Of a stretch of 64,000 bases of DNA, positions 1 to 8,892 are shown in pieces (the first letter of the stretch is position 1; the number at the start of each line of letters is the position of its first letter). The position numbers were made by a program, and so were the translations under genes. Source of the DNA: Podaxis mareebaensis (Eukaryota > Basidiomycota > Agaricomycetes > Agaricales > Agaricaceae); contig JAEUWP010000470.1 of NCBI GenBank assembly GCA_018524725.1, forward strand, positions 310,001-374,000, given 5' to 3'. The notes below the pieces were generated by a model. It was not told where the DNA came from. It saw only the letters and a program-made list of their open reading frames with translations, and ran no database searches.

Positions 1-478
1 GAGTATTATTGGAGGGTGCAAGGTAGAATAAAACCTCACCAGGTGCCCCATTATGAGACGTCCTTGAACTTTTGGTCTGCGATCCTATGCTCAGACTAAT
101 GCCACCGAACATAAGTCCATCAAGGAACCACACCAGAGCGATGAAGAGGGCAATGGTGGGTTTAGAGTATGTCAAGCGAGGGATGCGTAACAGAGCAAGG
201 ACGGCAATGAAGAGGAAATCCACGACTATCCACTTTCGACATAATGCTAGTCGGCTCTCGTTCCAGTTGAGCGGCCAGAGAAACTCGAAGGCCTTGATAC
301 CCTTTTCACATAGACATTAGAAAGAGCGGGAGTAGAGACAAGAACAATCAAGTACCTGACAAAGAGCACCAAGACTAAGATAGTAGAGTCGTTGTGACGG
401 AACATCAAGGTACTTTTCAGGGATTAGTGGTTTAGGTCCGGGGTGCAGTACAGCCCGCTTAGCCACTGGCGCAGACAT
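1..478 (-). CDS. POM152: Nucleoporin POM152, N-terminal part (cut by window edge)
   Basis: This is the 5' end of a nuclear-pore membrane-ring protein. Exon 1 (356-478) encodes 41 residues beginning MSAPVAKRAVLHPGP and containing EKYLDVPSQRLYYLSLGALCQ-type sequence. A 54-nt GT-AG intron (302-355) follows, and exon 2 runs from 301 off the left edge. The stretch IPxxYLDVPSQRLYxLS followed by GIKAFEFLWPLNW is the conserved start of fungal POM152. Two hydrophobic stretches in exon 2 (WIVVDFLFIAVLALLRI and IALFIALVWFLDGLMFG) are the expected N-terminal membrane segments; the large Ig-like lumenal part lies outside the window. The ATG at 476-478 is the first in frame. It is divergent from the RNase III-like gene, with 470 bp between the starts. 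Identification rests on remembered family sequence and is fairly secure. Confidence 0.82.
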
Positions 479-948
479 AGTAGCAGTCAAGCACCGCTGG
501 GACCACTAGAGCCTGTGGACGACCGTTTGGAACGAAAGGGAATCCGGGAATCTGGTCGGGTATGTGAAGACGCGTTCCAAGTTGCGAGGTTTTGGAGCGA
601 AGGCGATCCTGTGCACGTGACATTGTGGGAAGAACGTGATTAGACGCTAGATATTGGGTATGTCTCTCTCCAGCTCAATGGCGCCCACTCAACTGCTCTT
701 CTTATCCTTGTCCAATAACCGAAGCAACCGCCACCCAACTCGTATCTGCCTTACCCCTCAGGATTTATACTAGCAACATATCAACTGCTAGCTGTGGCCC
801 TGGGATCATACCAGAATCCTAGCCGACATAATCGACCACCTTACGCCACCCAGTCTTCGCTTAAACCTTCTCATCATTAAAGACTGAAGCACCGACACCC
901 ACCATCTCTCTGCTTAATCGCCTGATATTACCTCCATCATTGCTTGAT
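479..948. other. Divergent intergenic region POM152 / RNase III-like
   Basis: These 470 bp separate two divergently transcribed genes and presumably hold both promoters. I see no clear TATA box and no credible gene. Confidence 0.6.
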
Positions 949-2091
949 ATGAGTGCATTACCTCCCCTCCCACCGATCACGGATCAGGATCTAGTCCTGG
1001 CTGTATATACACATGAGTCCTTGTCGTCTATGACGAACAATGCTTTTGGGGATCCTAAGCGTTTGGCGTGCCTCGGGAGCCGCGTCCTGGGGCAAGCCCT
1101 CACTTTTCATTATTTCATGAAGAACCCTATCCTGACCGCGGAGGAAATAGAGGTACATGGCGACACTCACTGCGCTGCATCCTTCAACCGACTGAAACCT
1201 CATAGGTCCAGACCCAGGCCAACTCTCCTGACTTCCCTCATCTGTTGCATTCTTATGGTCTCCGAAACAAGATTCTGTGTTCCCCCGAGTGGTCGCAGGC
1301 CATCGACACAGAAGAAGTACGTATCCTTGGCCATCAGATAGGAAGGGGCCTGACCTTTTCTGCAGGGGGCAACAACCTTCTTTCACAAATATATTGGTGC
1401 TTCATTCCTGCAAAATGGTATTGGGGCTATCCAGGAGTGGGTTTCAAAGCTTCTAGATCCTAATGAGCCCACTCCCAGTATACCGACAGGAAATACCCGC
1501 CCGCATCAGCCAGGAGGCTACCAACCAGCTCCTCCTCCTCCGCCAAGCCAGCCTCCCCCTCCCCCTCCATCTTATTCTTATGGCCCAGGCAACATGTCGG
1601 CCCCGCCACCACCTCCAGTGCCCAGTAGTAACAACTTCCAGATTTTGGCTCAATTCAACATGACTGCCCATCAAAGGGGTTACACGGTAACCTACCCCGC
1701 CCGGAGTGAGGGCCCCCACCACACCCCAACCTGGCATGTTCAGTGCTGTCGTGAGTTATATCACCCTGATGTCATAATAGTCTTTCCCTCATTCATAGCC
1801 CTAGTTAATGGCGAGGTCAGAGGAGAGGGTGTGGGCAAGAATCAGAAGCAGGCTAAAGAGTTGGCAGCTCGTCAAGCCTGGTTGGCAATGGGATGGGGAC
1901 ACCGTAAGCAATTACACCAAATGGCATCTAATGTAACCGCTGATCCAGTCATTCAGTACCCGAGTAATGCAACCATCTCACTTCTCGTCGCGATCGATAC
2001 CATTCCATTAGTAGCTCGCTTTTTCTTCCTGAATTCTCCGCACACCACGATATTGCGTAGTGGATTAGAAAGCGCAAGTGATTTCTGTTGA
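949..2091 (+). CDS. RNase III-like domain plus double-stranded RNA-binding domain protein
   Basis: Four exons (949-1152, 1206-1316, 1366-1750, 1799-2091) give about 330 residues. Residues about 8-150 resemble an RNase III fold: THESL, RLACLGSRVLGQ in place of the signature RLEFLGDxxL, and FFHKYIGASFLQNG followed by AIQEW. A Pro-rich linker follows, then a dsRBD (FNMTAHQRGYTVTY ... GVGKNQKQAKELAARQAWLAM). The acidic catalytic positions of the signature are replaced (E to A, D to S, and E to H in the second motif), so RNA binding without cleavage is likely. Related non-catalytic RNase III proteins include mitochondrial ribosomal mL44. The ATG at 949 starts MSALPPLPP. The exon 2 acceptor could be 1206 or 1218. 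The C-terminal 55 residues are uncertain because a further in-frame 45-nt intron near 1900-1945 is possible. Confidence 0.72.
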
Positions 2092-2187
2092 TGGACTGAT
2101 ACTAGCAAAAAGTTTGAATCCCATGTTCGCATATATTAGTACCAATTAGTGACCGGAAAAAACAAACACAAGGGCAACAAATAAACA

Positions 2188-2907
2188 TTATGAACTCAGA
2201 TACCAGAATACCAAGTAAGCGCCAACTAAGCCAAGGAAGATTTTAAGTTGTGGGTCAAGATTCGTGACCTTCGCTGTTGCCTGGTTGACAGTGTTCTTAA
2301 CGTCTCTCCCAACGTCTCTCGGAGCCGGGTCACCACCCAGAGTGCGACCGGTGCCAGAAAACGCAGCACTCGAAGATGTGGCGTGCTTCCGCAGCGCATT
2401 TTCGAGCGCGCTGCAATCCATGTTCAAAGATTGCACGAGAAAACCATGTGTGCAATGGTACTCACTTCCGATCAGCACCTCTCACCTGGTCCACTTTACT
2501 GCTCCCCTTCAGAAAGATGAAAGTCGGCCTGTTCAAGGGTCAGCGTCCGAGAGGAGAATAGCAACGTATTGTCCCACATTGCAGAAACTGAGTACATAGC
2601 GGCGACATCGCGAGCAGCATCCACGTCACATTTGAGGAAGTTGACGTTGATGTACTTTTTGGCAAGGGCCTCGAAGGTGGGCGCGATCATATGACATGGA
2701 CCACACCTTGCCTATATGAGCAGAGGGAGATAGTCCAGTTTAAATACACACAGACCATGTTGCATGGAAGTCAATGACCTATGCAGAGAAACATACAAGT
2801 CAGAGAGACATGAGGCACCAGCTTGCCCAACTTACGGAGAGTTTCTCTTTCGATTTGGACAGAATTTGATTGAGTTGCGAAACCGATTCTATGTGAGTGA
2901 TAGTCAT
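2188..2907 (-). CDS. Tail-anchored thioredoxin
   Basis: Five exons give about 169 residues. The thioredoxin fold occupies roughly residues 1-105, with the active site ATWCGPCHMIAP, the cis-proline region SAMPTFIFLKG and a normal N-terminus (MTITHIESVSQLNQIL). A linker of about 45 residues follows, then a hydrophobic segment (LKIFLGLVGAYLVFWYL) and only two more residues. That geometry is a tail anchor, so the redox domain should face the cytosol from an organelle membrane. Which membrane cannot be told. Exon 2 (2756-2778) is only 23 nt, and the Trp codon of WCGPC is split across the next intron (2707-2755). The ATG at 2905-2907 is the first in frame and matches the family start. The other intron borders (near 2478 and near 2560) are set by restoring MPTF and ADRNALENAL. 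Confidence 0.87.
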
Positions 2908-3293
2908 AGTGGGGTTCTCAATCAAAGACTATTGGATGTTGGAGTTTGGCCTGGGGAAACAAGCAATAGCAGACGCAATCTAGGACTTCACAGGACAACG
3001 CTTATGATGTCGTGTTTGTCGTCACGTGCGTCATTACCCACATTTTCCGTCATGCGGCCCGGGTCTGTAGGCTCCTATATCCGAAACTGGTAATGATTCT
3101 GCCTAATTTGCACCACTCCTGATGACGGGGAATTGACATCACTATCGCACAGGCCTCCTCCAAAAGACCCGCTTGTATGAAACATCCCAGATAAATGCGA
3201 ACCCTCCTCCCATTTCTTAGGTTGATTCCTACAACCACTCGCTCTTTATCTCCAAAAACTACACACAGACCTTTCACCCACTCAGCTACAAGA
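2908..3293. other. Divergent promoter region thioredoxin / SDR
   Basis: These 386 bp lie between divergent starts. Short open frames on the minus strand do not resemble proteins. I see no specific regulatory motif that I trust. Confidence 0.5.
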
Positions 3294-4474
3294 ATGAGCT
3301 CCGGAGAAGTTATTACTGCATACAAGGTCGCTGTCCCCGAGAAGCAGACGCAAGAATTGCCAGGACTCGACAAGAAGATCTCACGTTAGTATTTCCCCTA
3401 CTTATTACCTCCTTGGCCGCACGGCTAATCTTGTTGCAGCCGGGATCGAATATACAAACCTCGAGGTATGGGACAATGAGGGCAACCCCCACCTCAGAGA
3501 CTACGTGGGCAGCGGAAAGTACGCGTCATCTGTTATCTTTAGTACCCTATGTTGACGTTGAGAAAGGCTTCAAAATAAGTTCGCTCTCATCACCGGCGGC
3601 GACAGTGGCATCGGACGAGCTGCTGCTATGATGTTCGCCCGGGAAGGGTGCACTGCCATTACGATTTCTCACCTTCCTCAGGAGCGTGAAGACGCGCAAG
3701 GCGCCAAGAAACAAATCGAAGCTTGCGGTGCTCAAGTTAACCTTGTTGAATGTGACCTTATGGAGGAGGCTAGTTGCAAGAAGCTTGTCGAGAGTCACAT
3801 CCAGAAATTCGGGAAGCTGAACATCTTGGTTAACAACGCGTCAAAGCAGAAGTACGCATACATATCTATATCAAGGAAAGGAGCGCTAATGCATCATGCA
3901 AAGGTTTTGCAAAAATTTCGAAGAGATTGACTTGAGTCACGTCCACAGTACCTTCCAGTCGAACATCCTTCAGATGTTCGCCGTCACCAAGTTCGCATTA
4001 CCTCACCTGAAGAGGGGATCCAGTATTATCAATACAACCTCCGTAACCGCATACAGGGGATCCGGTGGTCTAGGTGTGTACTTCACGCTTGGTTGAGCAG
4101 CAAATACTGAGACTGGCTTTAGTTGATTACAGTAGCACGAAAGGTGCTATCGTCTCCTTCACACGTTCTTTGGCAGTCCAGCTACTTCCTAAGGGCATTC
4201 GGGTCAATGCTGTCGCTCCAGGGCCAGTGGTCACAGCACTACAAGCGGGATCAAGGTCTGCAGAGAACATGGAAGGTTGGGGCGTTGGTACACCTCTGTA
4301 CAATCGGGCTGCACAGCCAGCTGAGATGGGGCCCTCCTATGTTTTCCTTGCCTCGGATGACTCCCACGTTATGACGGGACAGGTTTTGCATATCAATAGT
4401 GAGTCCAGTCTACCCTGAATGCGTAACATTCCACTCAACATTAGCTAGGTGGCGAACATGTTGGAGGTTCATAA
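3294..4474 (+). CDS. Short-chain dehydrogenase/reductase (SDR)
   Basis: A classical NAD(P)-binding SDR of about 310 residues in six exons. Visible landmarks, in order: the N-terminal extension typical of the YghA/stress-protein-like group (IEYTNLEVWDNEGNPHL), the cofactor loop ITGGDSGIGR, the NNAS motif (NNAG in most relatives), INTTSV with the catalytic Ser region, YSSTKGA holding the catalytic Tyr and Lys, and RVNAVAPGPV. The last small exon adds SGEHVGGS before TAA. Introns are 45-60 nt with phases that restore each motif, for example GKLQNKFALITGG. The likely role is a cytosolic oxidoreductase acting on a sugar, aldehyde or similar substrate; the substrate cannot be inferred. It converges on the F-box gene with 130 bp between stops. 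Confidence 0.88.
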
Positions 4475-4604
4475 ATTGGAAGGGATACAAGTATAGGATA
4501 GATAGTCCAACTGCACGTGCTACAAATAAACAAAGGGAACAGTGTTACAATGTGAAAAACTTATGCGTGTACAACACAGACAAAGACATAAGAAGGAAGA
4601 GAAA

Positions 4605-5488
4605 TTAGGGAGTGGTGTCACAACGCTGGAAGCTCCTCCTCGCAGTTGCTTCAAGTGTCTCATAGAAACAGACCTTCTTCTTAACATCTGGGCAAACGGC
4701 TAGCCTCAACCTTTCTCCATCCTGTACGATACTTCGGCCTTTATCTTCGAGCCAGGTCCAGAAGGCGACTCTGCCGTTGGTAGTAGCATACGGACTACTC
4801 TTGAAGCTCCTGGCCAGCTGATCGCGGCGGATGCACCACTTGAGCCGACGAACGATAGGTATTAGCGTCCTCGAAATATTGGTCGAGGACGATTCGACAT
4901 CCGGCAGGACGAGAGTTGCGCAAAGTGACTTGTATGCGCTAGCAGGTGAAGGGACACGTTTGTTCAGCTGCACCGAAAGAACATGGCTGACATGCTGCTT
5001 CGTTAAAGCGCGTCCTCTCTCATACTGAACGATAGACTATAGGCGAAGTAAAGCATGAGAGTGAGAAGTCTGAGTATTTTGACGAAGAATTGAAGACTTA
5101 CGTCACGCGAATAAAAGTATACACCCATCCTCCAACGTCTCTCAATGTTAAGCCCACGTATCACTCCTCGGTGAACCAAATCACCGACAGAGGGCCGCAA
5201 ACCATGTCCCTCTGGGCCTGTGCCAAATAATGAATGGTTCACGCGAGACGGATAGACAATGCGAAGACGTTGCAAGTGTAAAACGGGGTCAGTCGTGATA
5301 GCACTTAAAGAAGGCACTGCCTGCGCTAAGCAAGCCAAGTCTGGCAAGTCGAGATATGAGCCTGAGGAAGCGAGCTTCATTAGCAATCTTGGACAACGGG
5401 ATCTAAGAGTACAGATATTACAGATGAAAAGAAGGACCTCAGGAGGGATATCAAGAAGTGTAGGTGGGTGCGAAGGAGGAGGGGGCAT
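4605..5488 (-). CDS. F-box protein
   Basis: Three exons (5422-5488, 5102-5361, 4605-5036) give 252 residues. The N-terminal F-box reads TLLDIPPEVLLFIC, SYLDLPDLACLAQAVPSLSAI after removal of a 60-nt intron (5362-5421). That intron has no stop codon and a length divisible by three, so retention would also keep the frame open. The rest is a basic helical region (ERRWRMGVYFYSRD, QYERGRALTKQHVSHVL) and a C-terminal part with Trp and basic residues; I recognise no second domain. F-box proteins recruit substrates to SCF ubiquitin ligases through SKP1, which is the inferred role. The start ATG lies in a run of ACC repeats and gives MPPPPSHPP. Confidence 0.68.
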
Positions 5489-6073
5489 GGTGGTGGTGGT
5501 TATGAAGAAAGGGAGGGAGGCACAGAAATGCGCTTAAACCTCAGGCCGCTCCTGCTGCGGTTCAGCTGAGTTCAACTGTTGGCACAGTGACAGGAACCTT
5601 GTTGTCTTTATTTGGAAACCAGCATGTGATCTCTACCACACGACTCAACGAATACCGAACCTGTGCTACTCGAAGACGTCTATTGGCCCTTGAAAGCATT
5701 CAAACCTATCATTGGTGCCAATGAAGCTATAATGTATACATGTCATTCTGACGCGAACACACATGCGTAGAAGAGTTAACGAGTTATAACCTATCCTTGA
5801 TCAAAAACAGAAGGGAAGTTGTAGGGTACTGGTGCAATGAAAACACTGGGAACGTGAAAGGACCAAGGATGGAAAGAATAGCGCTACAGAAACGTTACCA
5901 GAAAATGGGAGTATAAAAAAAAATACCGAGCTGAACAGAATGAACCGCGGAAATATAAATATAGAGGACACAAGCTCGCCTGGATTGGAGTTGTGAAAAG
6001 GGGGACCTCCATCCTTCACTTTACTTGTCAAAACGGAACACATCCGAAGAGCCAGGAACGGCCAGAGAGCGCT
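5489..6073. other. Intergenic region upstream of F-box gene
   Basis: This stretch contains the F-box promoter and the 3' flank of the DUF6533 gene, both on the minus strand. An A-rich tract lies near 5916-5924. No gene is seen. Confidence 0.5.
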
Positions 6074-8045
6074 TCACAGATCACCTGTCAGAGGTAGTCT
6101 ATTTGCTACGTCGATCCTTATTCCCGCCACGCCATTTTCTATGCTCGCGTCCCTGTATCCCATCTCGAGTGAATTGTAGGCTGGTGCTGGACTCCCGCCA
6201 GTGCTCTCGTTGTCAGGAAATTGCCCATCGTCGTTGCCACCGATGGCCGAGCTGAGGTTTCCAAGGCGTAGGTTGAGTCCCAGACGGACGTCCTTCATCT
6301 CCATATCCCCCTGCTCGACATCGGCATCGGCATCAGGTGGGATGCTACCGAGAGTTGTGAGCACAACGTTCGTGCTGATAATGCTTGCAGTCCCTCGGTT
6401 ACGGTATCGACCAGCTGCGCTTTTGCCGCGAGGATTCGGTGGTGTGAACGGAGAGTCTTGCTGAGAGACTGATTTTGTGGTAAAGGCCGCCATCCCAGTA
6501 CCCTCCGAATCAGAAACCGTCTCCGAACCGCGTTCCCTGAGATCCAGGATCTAGCTCCCTGTTGAGCGCTCTCAGTAGGTCAGTTAATGGCCCACTCACT
6601 AGACGGCAAGCCAGAACTGGGCCCAACATGACACTGAGCGGTATGTTGATAGCAGAAATTACTTGGCGAGGTCTGAATAACATATGAGGGCATGGACAGC
6701 TCAATATCGTGGTGCCTTACTGTAGGTAGAAAACCCCATTGATCTGATCCCGACAAACTGTTAGTTTCAGAATGATCGGTCAAACAGAGGAAACTTGCCA
6801 AATTCGCAATGGAAATCAAGATATAATAGAAAACACCTAGATTCTTTGTCAGGAGGAACTCGAGGGTGTGTGAGAAGTGAGCATATACCCTCTCTTAAAA
6901 AGGTTTGAATCAGACGGCTGTTTGGCCCACCGTTCTGCCTCTTGATGCTGAAAGCCTTCCAAATGGTCATGAATGTAACGACAGTGTCAAAGAGCAGTGG
7001 GGCAATCTGCGCATCAAGTCGATATAAAGCTTGATCCTCGATTGTCTCGTGACTCACGAAAAATCCTTGGCCATGGTCAGCGAATGACAGAAGTCGAAGG
7101 AGGGAGATTCTCACCGAGCAAATGTGCTGAATGGGGCTTGGACATGGGAAAACAAGGCCCACTGTCCTAATTGGAGAGTTAGTGAACATTAAACTCTTGC
7201 ACGGTCCATTTGAACGCACGAAGGGTGGACGGAAGAATGGAAGAACTGTACACAATTAGTGTCACATCTTTTCAGAAGGATAGTGGACTTACGTAACATC
7301 TGAGTTGCGTCGACATAGAGCTGGTATGCAACGACGCCAGATAGAGCTGACAACAGGAACCAGAGGACGTAGGCGTTGCGACTGAAGAAAGCGTATGTGC
7401 GAATTAGGAGGACGGCTAGAGCGTTGTGAGAAAAGACGTGTAATGTACAACGAACTTCACATACATTCAGAGCCCACTTGATTCCACATGGCGAGTGCTA
7501 CTGGAATCTATGCCGTGTATGAGCATATATGAAGATTAGTGGACGGATGAGAGCAAACCTTGTAGATCCTCTCGCAAGTCGCCTTGGGATGATCAATGAC
7601 GAAGCAATAAAGAAGGTATGGCACTACAGTAATGACCCAGTATCTGTTGCCTGATCAGAAAGAAAATACGATTCAGGAAGTCGTATAAACTTGCCGGCAA
7701 AAGAGGTAAGCCATTTTGACCGGGGTCCAGTGCGTCTTCCATACCTGAACGCAGTGATATTCGAGAGGCCTGGTTTTCTGAATGGAGGCATAAACTTACG
7801 AAGCGATACTCCCTGGGCAAACTGATGATCCAGTCCCAGAGAACTACAGCGTCTGCGGGAATGTCAGCAAATGGACGAGAGGACCAACAGAGGCTAGGCG
7901 AGGCGCTTACACATGGCTGGCGAGAAGAAAGAAATTGTTCGATGAGTAAGTGCTTGGAAACTTTGAGGGGGCAATGATTACCGCAGAAGTAGACTTGGGT
8001 GACATAGATGAAGTGGTCTGCAGTTGCGCTGGCTGCAGCGTCCAT
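6074..8045 (-). CDS. DUF6533 multi-pass membrane protein
   Basis: A many-exon gene for a seven-helix-type membrane protein of a family expanded in agaricomycetes. The N-terminus reads FIYVTQVYFC, then AVVLWDWIISLPREYRF, then VWKTHWTPVKMAYLFCRYWVITVVPYLLYCFV. This is the usual DUF6533 order of an L(Y/W)D motif, the LPREYxxVWK loop and an R-Y-W start of the next helix. Later segments include LLIRTYAFFSRNAYVLWFLLSALSGVVAYQ, PLLFDTVVTFMTIWKAF and INIPLSVMLGPVLACRLV. The cytosolic tail is Ser/Thr rich and ends TGDL. Exon 2 appears to be only 6 nt (7911-7916), and one intron (7644-7694) uses a GC donor. Function of the family is unknown; a sensor or receptor role is only a guess. The 3' exon borders are approximate. 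Confidence 0.75.
7644..7694 (-). other. GC-AG intron in the DUF6533 gene
   Basis: The donor reads CCG|GCAAGT, the classic context of GC-AG introns. The acceptor is AACAG, and joining gives LFCRYWVITVV in frame. No GT donor in the neighbourhood restores this conserved stretch. Confidence 0.65.
7911..7916 (-). other. Six-nucleotide microexon of the DUF6533 gene
   Basis: The six bases are flanked by a perfect acceptor (CCAG) and a strong donor (GTAAGC). Exon 1 ends in phase 1 (7982) and exon 3 starts with two bases completing a codon (7852). With the microexon the protein reads FCAMYAVVLWDW; without it, FCDAVVLWDW, also in frame. The longer form fits the family spacing to the L(Y/W)D motif better. 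Confidence 0.55.
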
Positions 8046-8122
8046 TGAGGGGCGGGGACAGAAAGAGAAAAAAGTGGGAAAGAGGTGGCGGAAAACAAGA
8101 AGAGGAAGGGGAGAGGGGGTTG

Positions 8123-8686
8123 TTATTGAAGAAGCGGGCAAGCGTCGATTGGCTGGGTGATACAAACAGACATTCCACATCCTCTGAAAGAAGCAAGCCC
8201 GCTCCCATATCTGGTAGTTTGTCCTCGATACACCAGATTCCCGCTTCTTCTACTCCACTGCACCAGCCTGACCTCCCGCTGTTCCCCGCTTGCACTCATG
8301 CGCAGGCTCTTCAAAGCTTCATCCCTCGCTCGAGCCTCGTTCCCGTCGCAACTTTCCCTTCTCCCATTCTCTCCCGATAATCTGGACCTCCCGATCTCAC
8401 TGCAACCTACGGTTATCTGGCCTATAAGCTCGCCTGCGTGACCGAGCATACATACACTTTCCTCGCTCAGCGGACTTTGCACTCTCGACGGGTCCAGAGG
8501 GGCGATGATATCCCGTAGTCTTTGCTCGGTCTTCCTGCAATCAGTGACCAATCCTCCACTCATGAGTCTGTCAGCCAGCTCGGCCAGTGGCGGATTGACC
8601 GGAAGGTAATGCTTGCATAGGCTGTTTCCGCGTCCATACCCTAGATCTGTATTTTGCGCAACCTTGACGATGTTATCTGGGTGCAT
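8123..8686 (-). CDS. Uncertain single-exon ORF, 187 residues
   Basis: An uninterrupted ATG-initiated frame upstream of and parallel to the DUF6533 gene. The first part (HPDNIVKVAQNTDLGYG, NPPLAELADRLMSGGL) looks protein-like. The remainder is Arg/Ser/Gly rich and could be read by chance. There is no signal peptide, membrane segment or recognised domain. It sits in an 847-bp gap between divergent genes and so may simply overlap promoter sequence. I do not recognise a homologue. Confidence 0.25.
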   Translation of the reverse strand: MHPDNIVKVAQNTDLGYGRGNSLCKHYLPVNPPLAELADRLMSGGLVTDCRKTEQRLRDIIAPLDPSRVQSPLSEESVCMLGHAGELIGQITVGCSEIGRSRLSGENGRRESCDGNEARARDEALKSLRMSASGEQREVRLVQWSRRSGNLVYRGQTTRYGSGLASFRGCGMSVCITQPIDACPLLQ

Positions 8687-8694
8687 CTGCGACC

Positions 8695-8793
8695 ATGGCC
8701 GTGAACTTCGATACCGAATGGGTAAGTGGGTGGTGGCGTGAGCTTGCTGAGCGCGAGATATGCTTACGTCATAACTCCTTCCGACATGTGTAG
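8695..8793 (+). other. Upstream ORF or alternative 5' exon of ALG9
   Basis: An ATG 198 nt upstream of the ALG9 start opens a 32-codon frame (MAVNFDTEW...) ending in TAG at 8791-8793. After TGG there is a strong donor (GTAAGT). If spliced to the TAG ending at 8793, the frame runs without a stop into the ALG9 ATG at 8893, extending the protein by about 45 residues. It could therefore be a uORF, an alternative N-terminus or chance. Confidence 0.3.
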
Positions 8794-8892
8794 AGTTGCA
8801 TCCCTGTCTATTGCATCTCTACTGCCTCGGTGTGTGGTGTTTCCCTTCTTCAAAACTGTGCTGACAGGCATTCCGCCAGCGCACTCGTAGAA

